Source of the DNA: Polynucleobacter sp. SHI8
GTDB taxonomy: Bacteria; Pseudomonadota; Gammaproteobacteria; Burkholderiales; Burkholderiaceae
Length of the DNA stretch: 64,000 bases
Assembly (NCBI RefSeq): GCF_027944005.1
Contig: NZ_AP027204.1
Coordinates: 1,488,001 to 1,552,000, forward strand
Direction: 5' to 3'
Positions 1 through 8,759 of the stretch are shown here, piece by piece. How positions within the stretch are numbered: the stretch's first letter is position 1; each line of letters begins with the position of its first letter. The notes beneath the pieces were generated by a model. The model was not told where the DNA came from, searched no databases, and saw only the letters and a list, made by a program, of their open reading frames with translations. Both the position numbers and the translations under genes were made by a program.

Positions 1-2
1 AT

Positions 3-656
3 GCTGGCACCAACGTTTCTGGCTCTGCTCCAAAACCAAAGCGTGGTCGTAACCAACGCCCTGAGCAAGAAAAATCGACTGAAACTGCTTTAGTAAATGG
101 TTCGGAAATACCTCAAATTGCTTCAGAGTCAAAGGAAGGTAGCGATGAAAAACGTCGTTCACGTAATCGTCGCAATCGTAATCGCAATAAAGATCGTGCC
201 GATCGTAATGACAAAACAACGGATGCATCTGAACAACTGGTTTTGACTGAACAAATGCCGGATCAGAGCGCAAACTCTGCTTCACAAATGAGTTCCAACA
301 CAGGTGTAACAAATTCTGTGGCTAGCACCCAAAATGCATCACTCAATGTTGCTCCAATCGCACCTGATGTTGTAGCACCAACGATCGTAGCGGCGGTTCC
401 TGTACCTAAAATTCCTGTAGCATTACCAACAGTAGCTATGCAAGCCTTAAATCGTGAGCCTTTAGAGGCTGTTTTATCTCATGTTGGTTTAGTCTGGGTC
501 GATACCAATCCAGAGCGTCATCAAGAAGTGCTTCGTCAAATTGCTGCTCAACCGAAACCTACTCATGTTCCTCGTGAACCAAGACCGGCTACCCCACTAA
601 CTGAAGGTCCAATGATTTTGGTGGAAACTGGCGGTGCTGAGCGCGTTGTTCATTAA
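3..656 (+). CDS. rne: Ribonuclease E, C-terminal part (5' end outside window)
   Basis: The reading frame is open from the window edge, so only the C-terminal tail of about 217 residues is present and the catalytic S1/RNase H-like core lies upstream. What is visible is low-complexity and probably disordered: an Arg/Asn/Lys-rich stretch near positions 150-215 (repeated RNRN and RNRNK groups), a Pro/Val/Ala-rich linker, and a conserved terminal block beginning LEAVLSHVGLVWV and ending near VETGG. This terminal block is the kind found at the end of RNase E in Burkholderiales, where the tail binds RNA and scaffolds the degradosome. moaA starts 18 bases downstream on the same strand. Identity rests on the tail only. 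Confidence 0.8.
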   Translation, partial: AGTNVSGSAPKPKRGRNQRPEQEKSTETALVNGSEIPQIASESKEGSDEKRRSRNRRNRNRNKDRADRNDKTTDASEQLVLTEQMPDQSANSASQMSSNTGVTNSVASTQNASLNVAPIAPDVVAPTIVAAVPVPKIPVALPTVAMQALNREPLEAVLSHVGLVWVDTNPERHQEVLRQIAAQPKPTHVPREPRPATPLTEGPMILVETGGAERVVH

Positions 657-674
657 CGACGACTTGATATTGGA

Positions 675-1793
675 ATGAAAAAAATCATCCCAATCTCTGC
701 TTTGGATGCTCTCCAAAGTAAAACAAAGCATGCACTGGTGCCAAAGCAATTTAATCAACCCACGGGAGTTTTACAAGACTTCCGTGGCAGGTTTCTTCAA
801 GACTTAAGAATCTCAGTTACGGATCGCTGTAATTTTCGGTGTCCATACTGCATGCCTAAAGAAATTTTTACGAGTGATTACAACTACCTAGGCCAAAAAG
901 AATTATTGACCTTTGAAGAAATTACTCGCCTTGCTCAGATTTTTATTACCCATGGGGTAAAAAAGATTCGGCTAACTGGTGGTGAACCCCTTCTTCGTAA
1001 AGGGATTGAACATCTTGTTGCAATGTTATCACCTTTGCAAACACTGGATCAAATGCCGATTGATCTCACATTAACCACGAATGGCAGTTTACTGAAAAAG
1101 AAGGTAAATGCTCTCAAAGATGCTGGCTTAAAACGTATCACAGTAAGCTTGGATGGTATCGATGATGCTAGCTTTCGGAAAATGAATGATGTTGATTTTG
1201 CGGTGCGTGATGTACTTGATAGTATCGAGGCGGCTATTGAGGTGGGGTTCGAATCGGTCAAAGTCAATATGGTTGTCAAAAAAGGTGTGAATGATCACGA
1301 AATTTTGCCGATGATTAAACACTTTCGAAATACGGGTGTAATTGTCCGTTTCATTGAATACATGGATGTTGGCAATACGAATGGTTGGCAAATGAATGAG
1401 GTTTTGCCATCGCGTCAAGTGATTGAAAGAATCCATGAACAATTTCCATTAGTTGCGATTGATCCTGACTATCCTGGCGAAGTTGCTCAACGTTGGAAAA
1501 TGCTCGATGGTGGTGGTGAAATTGGTGTTATTTCAAGTGTGACGGAAACCTTTTGTCATACCTGTACACGTGCCAGAATTTCCATGGAAGGTAAATTATT
1601 CCTCTGTCTATTTGCAAATCAAGGTTACGACCTAAAAACGCTACTTCGTTCAGACGTGAATGACCTTGCAATTGCCAATTCAATTGCGCATATTTGGCAA
1701 TCACGTGATGATCGGTACTCGGAGTTACGAACGCAAATTCAAAAAGGTGAAATCCATCATCCCAAAGTGGAAATGTCGTATATCGGGGGATAA
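675..1793 (+). CDS. moaA: GTP 3',8-cyclase MoaA (molybdenum cofactor biosynthesis)
   Basis: Radical-SAM enzyme that, with MoaC, turns GTP into cyclic pyranopterin monophosphate, the first step of molybdopterin synthesis in the cytoplasm. The protein has 372 residues. The N-terminal SAM cluster motif CX3CX2C is Cys52, Cys56 and Cys59; the C-terminal substrate cluster is Cys294, Cys297 and Cys311 (spacing CX2CX13C). The TGGEPLLR motif follows the first cluster. The chain ends in Gly-Gly, the MoaA tail known to be needed for activity. Its N-terminus is about 35 residues longer than many homologues. The gene lies directly behind rne, and mobA begins 5 bases after its stop, so moaA-mobA-moeA form an operon. 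Confidence 0.96.
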   Translation: MKKIIPISALDALQSKTKHALVPKQFNQPTGVLQDFRGRFLQDLRISVTDRCNFRCPYCMPKEIFTSDYNYLGQKELLTFEEITRLAQIFITHGVKKIRLTGGEPLLRKGIEHLVAMLSPLQTLDQMPIDLTLTTNGSLLKKKVNALKDAGLKRITVSLDGIDDASFRKMNDVDFAVRDVLDSIEAAIEVGFESVKVNMVVKKGVNDHEILPMIKHFRNTGVIVRFIEYMDVGNTNGWQMNEVLPSRQVIERIHEQFPLVAIDPDYPGEVAQRWKMLDGGGEIGVISSVTETFCHTCTRARISMEGKLFLCLFANQGYDLKTLLRSDVNDLAIANSIAHIWQSRDDRYSELRTQIQKGEIHHPKVEMSYIGG

Positions 1794-1798
1794 AAATC

Positions 1799-2401
1799 AT
1801 GGATAGATCATTGATTGAAGGTTTAATTTTGTGTGGTGGTCAAGCCCAAAGAATGGGTGGTCAAGATAAAGGTCTTATTCAGCTCAAACAACGTCCACTC
1901 TTTGAGCACTGTATAGAAAGGCTTGCCCCTCAAGTGGGTGCTTTGATGCTCAATGCCAATCGCAATCAAGATCGTTATGCATTATCAAAATTACCTGTCT
2001 ACGCAGATACTCATTTAGATTTTTCTGGTCCACTGGCAGGTTTTTATGTGGGTCTAAGTCAATGCAAAGCCCCTTATTTGGCGATTGTTCCATGTGACTC
2101 CCCTGTTTTCCCACTAGACTTGGTCGAGCGCTTATTCATGGGCTTACAAGCAAGTCATGCCGATGTCAGTTACGCAGTGACAAAAAATAGTCAAGATCAA
2201 CAACAAAACCAATCGGTATTTTGTTTAATACGCAATGGTTTAAAGGATCATCTGAGTCAATTTTTAGATCACGGAGATCGTAAAATCGATCGTTGGTTCC
2301 ATCAACTAAATTATGCTGAGGTACTTTTTCCAGATGAATCTGCTTTTGCAAATATCAATACTCCTGAAGAACTTTTGAAGATGGAAGGCCTACTGTCGTG
2401 A
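1799..2401 (+). CDS. mobA: Molybdenum cofactor guanylyltransferase MobA
   Basis: Transfers GMP from GTP to molybdopterin, giving the bis-guanine dinucleotide cofactor of DMSO-reductase-family enzymes. It has 200 residues with the nucleotidyltransferase signature LCGGQAQRMGGQDKG at residues 11-25 (Cys12 where Ala is usual), and further motifs near GPLAGFYVGL and VPCDSPVFP, the latter holding the metal-binding Asp. Starts at ATG 1799, with a purine-rich stretch at the end of moaA serving as ribosome binding site. Its stop overlaps the GTG start of moeA (GTGA), so the two are probably translationally coupled. Presence of mobA implies at least one MGD-type molybdoenzyme elsewhere in the genome. 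Confidence 0.94.
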   Translation: MDRSLIEGLILCGGQAQRMGGQDKGLIQLKQRPLFEHCIERLAPQVGALMLNANRNQDRYALSKLPVYADTHLDFSGPLAGFYVGLSQCKAPYLAIVPCDSPVFPLDLVERLFMGLQASHADVSYAVTKNSQDQQQNQSVFCLIRNGLKDHLSQFLDHGDRKIDRWFHQLNYAEVLFPDESAFANINTPEELLKMEGLLS

Positions 2402-3726
2402 ATCCATTATTTCCAGATACAGGGCAACTACAAAAGAATTGGCAACAGCAAAAAGGGAGTGACTTGTTCAACCCTAATGCACTGCAAATCGATATTGCAA
2501 AAGAGTTTATGCGCTCCTATACGCATGAATTTCGTATCAAACTTGGAAACGAAATTATTCCACTAGAAACTTCTTTAGGGCGCGTTCTTGCAGTTCCTAT
2601 CATTGCCAACATGAATGTACCATCAGCCAATAATTCGGCGATGGATGGCTATGCGTTTTCCTCCACAGCGTTAAGCAATCAATCCACGATTGAACTCACG
2701 GTCATTGGCAAACAAATGGCTGGTCAAGCGCCTCAACAAGAATTAATGCAACAATTTGACCCGAATCTCCATTGTCTTCGCATCATGACTGGTGCCGTCA
2801 TGCCATCGTGTTGCGATACGGTTATTCCGCAAGAATGGGTAACGGTTAATTCTCAAGAAATTACATTTGATCCTTTAAAAATTACTGCGGGTGATAATCT
2901 TCGACTGCAAGGTGAGGATCTTCGTTTAGGAGATGAGGTTTTGCCATCTGGACGTATTCTGCGCCCCAGTGATCTTGGCTTAATTGCCTCAATGGGCTTT
3001 GCGACTGTTCAGGTTAAAAAACGCATCACTGTAGCCTATTTCTCAACGGGAGATGAAGTAACTCCTTTAGGTGCTGAGATTCGTGGGGGTGCTTTGTATG
3101 ATAGTAATCGCTACACCCTTCTTGGAATGCTAACTCAGTTAGGTGTGCAATTAATCGATTTAGGTATAGTGCGCGATGATCCTGCTGCGCTGCGAGAAGT
3201 ATTCTCCACCGCGGCAAATCAGGCAGATGCTATTATTACATCAGGTGGTGTCTCGGTAGGTGAGGCAGACTTCACCAAAAAAATGATGCAAGATTTAGGT
3301 GATGTTGCATTTTGGACTCTTGCCATCAAACCCGGACGCCCGATGGCCTTCGGTAAAATTAATGCGACGGATTCTTCAGCGGTCTTATTTGGTTTGCCGG
3401 GCAATCCTGTTGCTGTGATGGTGACTTTTTATCAATTTGTACAAGATATCCTGCTCTATATGGGGGGTGCGAACCATATTCCAACCAGCTTCCAAGCAAA
3501 ATTTGATGGTTCTTTTACCAAAAGGCCTGGTCGTACAGAATTTATTCGCGGGATCTTGCATCGTGATGCATCTGGTAATCTTTGGGTCAAGCCACATGGT
3601 CATCAAGGTTCTGGGATTTTGCGATCCATGAGTGAGGCAGACTGCCTAGTTAATCTACCATCATCTCAGACACAAATATTTCATGGTGATCTTGTAGATA
3701 TCTCTGTAATAAATTGTTTAATCTAA
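2398..3726 (+). CDS. moeA: Molybdopterin molybdenumtransferase MoeA
   Basis: Inserts molybdate into adenylylated molybdopterin, the step after Mog. The protein has 442 residues and starts at GTG 2398, overlapping the mobA stop by 4 bases. Recognisable family motifs are MDGYAF at residues 82-87, SGGVSVGEADF at 282-292 in the MoCF-binding domain, and GLPGNPVAV at 332-340. The C-terminal beta domain ends in ...VINCLI. Last clear gene of the rne-adjacent molybdenum-cofactor operon. Its partner mog lies about 6.4 kb downstream, apart from this operon. Confidence 0.96.
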   Translation: MNPLFPDTGQLQKNWQQQKGSDLFNPNALQIDIAKEFMRSYTHEFRIKLGNEIIPLETSLGRVLAVPIIANMNVPSANNSAMDGYAFSSTALSNQSTIELTVIGKQMAGQAPQQELMQQFDPNLHCLRIMTGAVMPSCCDTVIPQEWVTVNSQEITFDPLKITAGDNLRLQGEDLRLGDEVLPSGRILRPSDLGLIASMGFATVQVKKRITVAYFSTGDEVTPLGAEIRGGALYDSNRYTLLGMLTQLGVQLIDLGIVRDDPAALREVFSTAANQADAIITSGGVSVGEADFTKKMMQDLGDVAFWTLAIKPGRPMAFGKINATDSSAVLFGLPGNPVAVMVTFYQFVQDILLYMGGANHIPTSFQAKFDGSFTKRPGRTEFIRGILHRDASGNLWVKPHGHQGSGILRSMSEADCLVNLPSSQTQIFHGDLVDISVINCLI

Positions 3727-3773
3727 TATAATTGTTGTCTTTTAAACCGTATTCATTAAAGAAACAATTTTTC

Positions 3774-4058
3774 ATGACCAGCAGTAAAAGAGAAATCATA
3801 TCGGTTGATCCGATGCATACAGCCAAAACGCTTGTCTTGGTTTATATGTGTTTTTCACTGCCAGTCATTGGCTTGTTCTTTATAGACGCCTACCTTCGTT
3901 ATGGCGAAATCCCCTTATTTGTTGTCTTGTACGGGGTATTTTTGAACGTGGTTTTAGGCTTTGCAGTGTTATGGCTTGCTTGTAAAGTCTATAACTGGGT
4001 GGCTGCAAAATTTGGTGGCATCGAACTTGATCTCAAAGAAATTCCTGAAGATCGCTAA
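3774..4058 (+). CDS. Small two-helix membrane protein of unknown function
   Basis: Hypothetical protein of 94 residues from ATG 3774; a longer reading from TTG 3732 is possible but adds an unremarkable 14 residues. Two hydrophobic segments (about residues 14-36 and 42-68) flank a short charged loop, and the polar tail carries the block YNWVAAKFGGIELDLKEI. Small two-helix proteins ending in a similar aromatic-Gly-Gly-Ile-Glu block occur in many proteobacteria without an assigned role; that comparison is from memory. It follows moeA by about 50 bases on the same strand and faces the convergent dehydrogenase gene. Confidence 0.65.
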   Translation: MTSSKREIISVDPMHTAKTLVLVYMCFSLPVIGLFFIDAYLRYGEIPLFVVLYGVFLNVVLGFAVLWLACKVYNWVAAKFGGIELDLKEIPEDR

Positions 4059-4074
4059 GTCTTTTTTTAAATCA

Positions 4075-5064
4075 TCACTTCAATAACTCCGTATTGATTA
4101 AATTAGGCGGTCGCTCTTGATTAAGACCCGCCAGTAAATTATCAATCGCTAAATGCATCATCGCTAAACGTGTTTTTTTGGTTGCACTCCCAATATGGGG
4201 TGCTAAAACAATATTTGGCACTTCTAATAATCCTGGATGAATATTAGGCTCCCCTTCGAATACATCAAGGCCAGCAGAGAAAATCTGGTGATTCTTCAAA
4301 GCCTGAATTAAGGCATTCTCATCCACAATACCTCCTCTTGCAATATTGATCAAGGTGGCCGTAGGCTTCATCAAGGCAAGTTCTTTTTCCCCAATAAAAT
4401 GATGATTTTCTGGAACATATGGCATAACTAACATCACATGATCAGCGCTTGTTAGTAACTCTTCTTTGCTCACATAGTTAGCTTGACACTCCTTCTCAAT
4501 CTCTTCTGAGAGTCGTCGACGGTTATAGTAAATCACGGTCATACCAAAAGCTAAAGCTCGTTTGGCAATCGCTTGTCCAATTCGACCCATCCCCAAAATC
4601 CCAATCGTGGAATGATGAATATCCACTCCCATCATGCCACCTAAAGACCAGTTCTGCCAATGACCTGCTCGTAACCAATGCTCGCTCTCAGAAAGTCGTC
4701 TTGCGGCTGCCATCAATAATAAAAATCCCATATCTGCGGTGGTATCGGTCAAAACTTCTGGTGTGTTAGTGGCGAAAATATTTTTATCAGTGAGGCATTG
4801 CATATCAAAATTATTAAACCCGACGGCAATATTGGAGACAATTTTTAAACGATCTGCCTGACTCAATGTTTGTGCATCGATTTTTTCGCTACCAGTCACT
4901 AAAGCACCGTCAACGTTTGCTAAGCGGATGGTTAATTCACTTGGGCTTAGTGGGGCAGTTTGGTCGTTGTAATCAAGATCAGCAACCGCACGTAGTCGCT
5001 CTAGACCCTCTGGGAATATCTGCCGTGCAACAAAAATCTTCGGTTTTGCTGGGCTTGTTGTCAT
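4075..5064 (-). CDS. D-2-hydroxyacid dehydrogenase (glyoxylate/hydroxypyruvate reductase type)
   Basis: NAD(P)H-dependent cytoplasmic reductase of 2-keto acids, most like the GhrB/glyoxylate reductase branch, 329 residues. The Rossmann motif GxGxxG is Gly158, Gly160 and Gly163. The family's catalytic triad is visible as Arg243 (NIARGG), Glu272 (FEGEP) and His290 (APHIGSAT). The NRRR cluster after the second Rossmann strand (about residues 181-184) suggests preference for NADPH. Starts at ATG 5064. Convergent with the small membrane protein, with 16 bases between the stops and no obvious hairpin. Exact substrate (glyoxylate, hydroxypyruvate or another 2-oxo acid) cannot be told from sequence. 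Confidence 0.9.
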   Translation of the reverse strand: MTTSPAKPKIFVARQIFPEGLERLRAVADLDYNDQTAPLSPSELTIRLANVDGALVTGSEKIDAQTLSQADRLKIVSNIAVGFNNFDMQCLTDKNIFATNTPEVLTDTTADMGFLLLMAAARRLSESEHWLRAGHWQNWSLGGMMGVDIHHSTIGILGMGRIGQAIAKRALAFGMTVIYYNRRRLSEEIEKECQANYVSKEELLTSADHVMLVMPYVPENHHFIGEKELALMKPTATLINIARGGIVDENALIQALKNHQIFSAGLDVFEGEPNIHPGLLEVPNIVLAPHIGSATKKTRLAMMHLAIDNLLAGLNQERPPNLINTELLK

Positions 5065-5228
5065 ACACTTTTCTCCGAAATCGACTAAAAATTGATTGTA
5101 GTGGAAGCAACTACGCCATCAGGAAATAGATGCTTATTTAGTCAAAAAATAATAAAACAATCTAAGCGAATGAAAATCAAGTAATTTTTACGGTAAAATG
5201 AGTTTTTAATGCTTAACTTTATTTCATT

Positions 5229-5552
5229 ATGACTTACGTTGTCACAGAATCTTGCATCAAATGTAAATACACCGATTGTGTGGATGTCTGCCCAGTTGAC
5301 TGCTTTCGTGAAGGCCCTAATTTTTTAGTCATCGATCCGGATGAGTGCATTGATTGCGCCGTTTGTGTCCCTGAGTGCCCAGTGAATGCGATTTATGCAG
5401 AAGATGATGTTCCAGGTGACCAACAACAATTTATCTCTCTCAATACTGAACTCGCGCGTTCTTGGAAGTCGATCACCAAATCCAAAGGTTCTTTGCCTGA
5501 GGCAGAAGATTGGAAAGATGTTAAAAATAAGCTCGATCAACTCGTGCGCTAA
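5229..5552 (+). CDS. fdxA: Seven-iron ferredoxin FdxA
   Basis: Small electron carrier of 107 residues with one [3Fe-4S] and one [4Fe-4S] cluster. Cysteines are at 9, 12, 17, 21, 25, 40, 43, 46 and 50. By alignment with Azotobacter FdI, offset by one, Cys9, Cys17 and Cys50 should bind the 3Fe cluster and Cys21, Cys40, Cys43 and Cys46 the 4Fe cluster, with Cys12 and Cys25 free. The long C-terminal tail after residue 55 is typical of this class. A ferredoxin-NADP reductase gene follows 33 bases downstream on the same strand, so the two are plausible redox partners. Confidence 0.95.
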   Translation: MTYVVTESCIKCKYTDCVDVCPVDCFREGPNFLVIDPDECIDCAVCVPECPVNAIYAEDDVPGDQQQFISLNTELARSWKSITKSKGSLPEAEDWKDVKNKLDQLVR

Positions 5553-5585
5553 TATTATTTCCAAATATTTTTTTAGGAATTTCAA

Positions 5586-6653
5586 GTGTCAGATTTAAAC
5601 ACTTCACCTGGTTTACCCCTCATTGAAACTGAAGCAGTAATTGTTGGTGCGGGTCCTGTTGGACTATTTCAGGTATTCGAGCTCGGTCTATTAGAAATTA
5701 ATGCGCATGTCATTGATTCTCTTCCCGTGGTTGGAGGGCAGTGTGTTGAACTCTATCCTGACAAACCAATTTATGACATCCCTGCCGTTCCAGTATGTAC
5801 CGGTCAGGAACTCACTGATAATCTGTTAAAGCAAATTGAGCCTTTTCACCCGACATTCCATTTAGGCCAGGAAGTGGTTGAGGTTGCGCAACAACAGGAT
5901 GGTAGGTTCTTAGTTGTAACGTCAAAAGATACCCGCTTTTTAACCAAAACTATCTTTATTGCAGCTGGTGTCGGCTCATTTCAGCCAAGAACAATCAAGG
6001 TCGATGGTATAGAAACGTTTGAAAATAAACAACTCTTTTACCGTGTGAAAAATCCTGAGGTTTTCTTTGGTAAAAATATCGTGATTTGTGGTGGTGGTGA
6101 CTCCGCTTTAGACTGGGCTCTTAACTTTGTTGGCAAAGCTGAAAGTGTCATTCTGATCCACCGTCGTGATGGCTTTAAAGCAGCACCCGCATCTGTTGCC
6201 AAAATGAAAGAACTTTGTGCAGAGTATGAAATGCAGTTCGAAGTCGGTCAAATTACTGGCTTTGAAGAAAAAGACTCTACTCTGACCGAAATTAAAGTAA
6301 CCGGCGCTGATGGCGTCACACGCCGTATTCCTCTCGATATGCTCTTGGTCTTCTTTGGTCTATCCCCAAAACTAGGTCCAATTGCTGAATGGGGCTTAGA
6401 CATCGAGCGTAAACAACTCGTGGTCGATACGGAAAAATTCGCAACGAATATTCCAGGCATCTATGCTGTTGGCGATATCAATACCTACCCAGGTAAAAAG
6501 AAACTGATCTTATCCGGCTTTCACGAAGCAGCTTTGGCAGCTTTTGCTGCGAAAGAATATATGTACCCCGATAAAAAGGTACATCTGCAATACACCACAA
6601 CATCTCCTAAACTGCATAAAGTACTTGGCGTAGAAACCCCTACTTTTGACTAG
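5586..6653 (+). CDS. Ferredoxin--NADP+ reductase, thioredoxin-reductase-like type
   Basis: FAD/NADPH flavoprotein of 355 residues that shuttles electrons between NADPH and ferredoxin; class of the TrxR-like FNRs (YumC type), which lack the redox CxxC of thioredoxin reductase. The FAD motif GAGPVG lies at residues 21-26, the family motif GGQCVELYPDKPIYDIP follows near residue 50, and the NADPH-binding motif CGGGDS is at 168-173. The closing FAD motif is GIYAVGDINTYPGKKKL. Starts at GTG 5586, after an AGGAATTTCAA leader. Directly behind fdxA, which fits a shared function. Confidence 0.93.
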   Translation: MSDLNTSPGLPLIETEAVIVGAGPVGLFQVFELGLLEINAHVIDSLPVVGGQCVELYPDKPIYDIPAVPVCTGQELTDNLLKQIEPFHPTFHLGQEVVEVAQQQDGRFLVVTSKDTRFLTKTIFIAAGVGSFQPRTIKVDGIETFENKQLFYRVKNPEVFFGKNIVICGGGDSALDWALNFVGKAESVILIHRRDGFKAAPASVAKMKELCAEYEMQFEVGQITGFEEKDSTLTEIKVTGADGVTRRIPLDMLLVFFGLSPKLGPIAEWGLDIERKQLVVDTEKFATNIPGIYAVGDINTYPGKKKLILSGFHEAALAAFAAKEYMYPDKKVHLQYTTTSPKLHKVLGVETPTFD

Positions 6654-6704
6654 GTTTTAAGGTTTTAGGTTTGAATGTCATTAAAACTGCTATATTCTTG
6701 AAAT

Positions 6705-7391
6705 ATGCCTGCTGAATACGCCGCCCTCATTGATAATTTAATCGCAATCATCATTATTGACCTAGTACTTGCTGGGGATAATGCGATTTTGATTGCTCTT
6801 GCCACTAAAAATCTCCCTGCCAACCTTCAGCGTAAAGCGATTATGTGGGGCTGTGTTGGTGCAATTGTAATTCGTACCCTCATGACTATTTTGGCGGTGC
6901 AATTATTGAAGATTCCAGGTTTAAGCGCCATCGGTGGCCTAGCCCTACTTTATATTGCTTATCAACTCATCACAGATAGTGGTGATGATCATAAAGAAGC
7001 TGGATCTGTCACCTTCTGGGGTGCAATGCGCACCATTATTATTGCCGATGCAGTGATGGGGATTGATAATGTTTTAGCTGTCGCAGGAGCATCTGAAGGG
7101 AATATTTATTTAGTTGTTATCGGTCTTCTCATTAGTATTCCGATTGTTGTATTTGGCAGTCAATTGGTTCTAAAACTGCTTGAAAAATATACCTGGCTGA
7201 TCTACGTCGGTGGGACTGTGCTCATTATTACTGGAGTCAAAATGATTGGCCATGAAAAACTGCTAGACCCTTGGTTCAACGAAATCCTTCATCCATATAA
7301 TGAATTTATCTTGATGGCCGTGTCTTTAATCGTGATTTTAGGTCTAGGTATTCGGGCACGTAACAAAACATCAGAAATAAAATCGCACTAA
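6705..7391 (+). CDS. TerC/YjbE-family integral membrane protein
   Basis: Polytopic inner-membrane protein of 228 residues with about six to seven hydrophobic segments. Two copies of the family's Asp-containing motif show the internal duplication of TerC proteins: DLVLAGDN (Asp19, Asp25, Asn26) and DAVMGIDN (Asp115, Asp121, Asn122). TerC proteins are linked to metal-ion export, notably manganese efflux (YceF/MeeY type), and to tellurite resistance in plasmid systems; the substrate here is unknown. No ter operon genes are nearby and no yybP-ykoY-like leader is visible in the 51-base upstream gap. thyA follows 37 bases later. Confidence 0.88.
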   Translation: MPAEYAALIDNLIAIIIIDLVLAGDNAILIALATKNLPANLQRKAIMWGCVGAIVIRTLMTILAVQLLKIPGLSAIGGLALLYIAYQLITDSGDDHKEAGSVTFWGAMRTIIIADAVMGIDNVLAVAGASEGNIYLVVIGLLISIPIVVFGSQLVLKLLEKYTWLIYVGGTVLIITGVKMIGHEKLLDPWFNEILHPYNEFILMAVSLIVILGLGIRARNKTSEIKSH

Positions 7392-7428
7392 ATATTCGCA
7401 TGGCTTTGGTTTTCGCCTAAAATAAGTC

Positions 7429-8223
7429 ATGGATTCTTATTTACATCTGATGCGCCACGTTCTCGATCATGGCGTCAAAAAAACTGATCGAACTGGTACT
7501 GGAACTTTATCCGTCTTTGGCCACCAAATGCGCTTTGATTTGGCTAAAGGCTTTCCTATGGTGACCACCAAAAAACTCCATCTCAAATCTATCATTTATG
7601 AACTGCTTTGGTTCCTCAAAGGTAGTACGAATAATAACTGGCTAACTGAGCGTGGTGTTTCTATTTGGAATGAGTGGGCAAAGCCTGATGGTGAATTAGG
7701 GCCTATCTATGGCTATCAATGGCGCTCTTGGCCAACGCCAAGTGGTGAACATATCGATCAAATTAGCCAAATCATTGAACAAATTAAATCGACTCCAGAT
7801 TCGCGAAGGATTATTGTCTCCGCCTGGAATGTGGCAGATATTCCGTCAATGGCTCTAGCTCCATGCCATGCGTTTTTCCAGTTTTATGTGGCAGATGGGA
7901 AACTTTCTTGCCAACTCTATCAACGTAGTGCAGATATTTTCTTGGGTGTTCCTTTTAATATCGCAAGCTACGCATTACTCACCCATATGGTGGCTCAGCA
8001 AACGGGTCTTGAGGTAGGTGATTTTGTCTGGACGGGTGGCGATTGTCACTTATATTCAAACCACCTTGAACAAGTTAATTTGCAACTGACTAGAGATCCG
8101 CTACCTCTTCCACAACTGGTCATCAAACGTACTCCATCTAGTATTTTTGATTATGAATTTGAAGATTTTGAAGTGCTTGGCTATGAATGTCATCCTGCAA
8201 TCAAAGCCCCTGTAGCGATTTAA
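7429..8223 (+). CDS. thyA: Thymidylate synthase ThyA
   Basis: Converts dUMP to dTMP with methylenetetrahydrofolate. It has 264 residues, the same length as the E. coli enzyme, and the catalytic cysteine in the APCHAFFQFYV motif falls at Cys146, again the E. coli number. The nucleotide-binding region RSADIFLGVPFNIASYALL is present, as is the N-terminal DRTGTGTLSVFG block. folA begins 5 bases after its stop, giving the common thyA-folA pair in which FolA regenerates the folate that ThyA oxidises. Confidence 0.98.
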   Translation: MDSYLHLMRHVLDHGVKKTDRTGTGTLSVFGHQMRFDLAKGFPMVTTKKLHLKSIIYELLWFLKGSTNNNWLTERGVSIWNEWAKPDGELGPIYGYQWRSWPTPSGEHIDQISQIIEQIKSTPDSRRIIVSAWNVADIPSMALAPCHAFFQFYVADGKLSCQLYQRSADIFLGVPFNIASYALLTHMVAQQTGLEVGDFVWTGGDCHLYSNHLEQVNLQLTRDPLPLPQLVIKRTPSSIFDYEFEDFEVLGYECHPAIKAPVAI

Positions 8224-8228
8224 TTGTC

Positions 8229-8732
8229 ATGAAAATCACGATCATCGTTGCTCGTTCTACTCAAGGTGTGATTGGTCGTGATAATGAGTTGCCATGGCGT
8301 CTACCGGCAGATCTGAAGCACTTTAAAAATACAACTCTAGGTCACCCAATCATTATGGGGCGTAATACTTGGGAATCCTTGGGCCGTCCCTTACCTGATC
8401 GCAGGAATATCGTCATTAGTCGCACTCCAGGATTCTCGGCGGAAGATGCGGAAACCTTTTCAAGTCTTGAAGATGCTCTATCGGCCTGCGAGACTTCTGA
8501 TCAGGTATTTATTATTGGTGGCGCTCAAGTCTATGAGCAGGCTTTAGAATTTGCTGATGAAATGATCATAACTGAGGTGCAAATCGATGTTGTCGGTGAT
8601 GCCCACTTCCCGGAGTTCGAGGAAGAGGATTGGCGTGTAACTCACTTTGAAGAACATCCTGCTGAACCAGATCCAAAAAATGCTGGAAAAGAATTTCCAG
8701 CATTTGCTTTTGTTACCTACTCTAGAAAATAA
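8229..8732 (+). CDS. folA: Dihydrofolate reductase FolA
   Basis: NADPH-dependent reduction of dihydrofolate to tetrahydrofolate, 167 residues. The start is taken at ATG 8229, because the protein then begins MKITIIVARSTQGVIGRDNE, which matches the family N-terminus; an upstream in-frame ATG at 8187 lies inside thyA and adds 14 unrelated residues. Family motifs include LPWRLPADLKHFK (substrate and cofactor contacts), IIMGRNTWESLGRPLP and FIIGGAQVYEQAL. Ends 27 bases before the convergent pmbA stop. No intrinsic terminator seen between them. Confidence 0.96.
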   Translation: MKITIIVARSTQGVIGRDNELPWRLPADLKHFKNTTLGHPIIMGRNTWESLGRPLPDRRNIVISRTPGFSAEDAETFSSLEDALSACETSDQVFIIGGAQVYEQALEFADEMIITEVQIDVVGDAHFPEFEEEDWRVTHFEEHPAEPDPKNAGKEFPAFAFVTYSRK

Positions 8733-8759
8733 CGATCTAAAGTCTTCTTCTCGTTGCTT

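Noticed and set aside
657..674. Molybdenum-cofactor riboswitch before moaA
   Set aside because: The gap after rne is only 18 bases, too short for the element.
6654..6704. yybP-ykoY manganese riboswitch before the TerC gene
   Set aside because: The 51-base gap shows no paired structure and is too short for this class.
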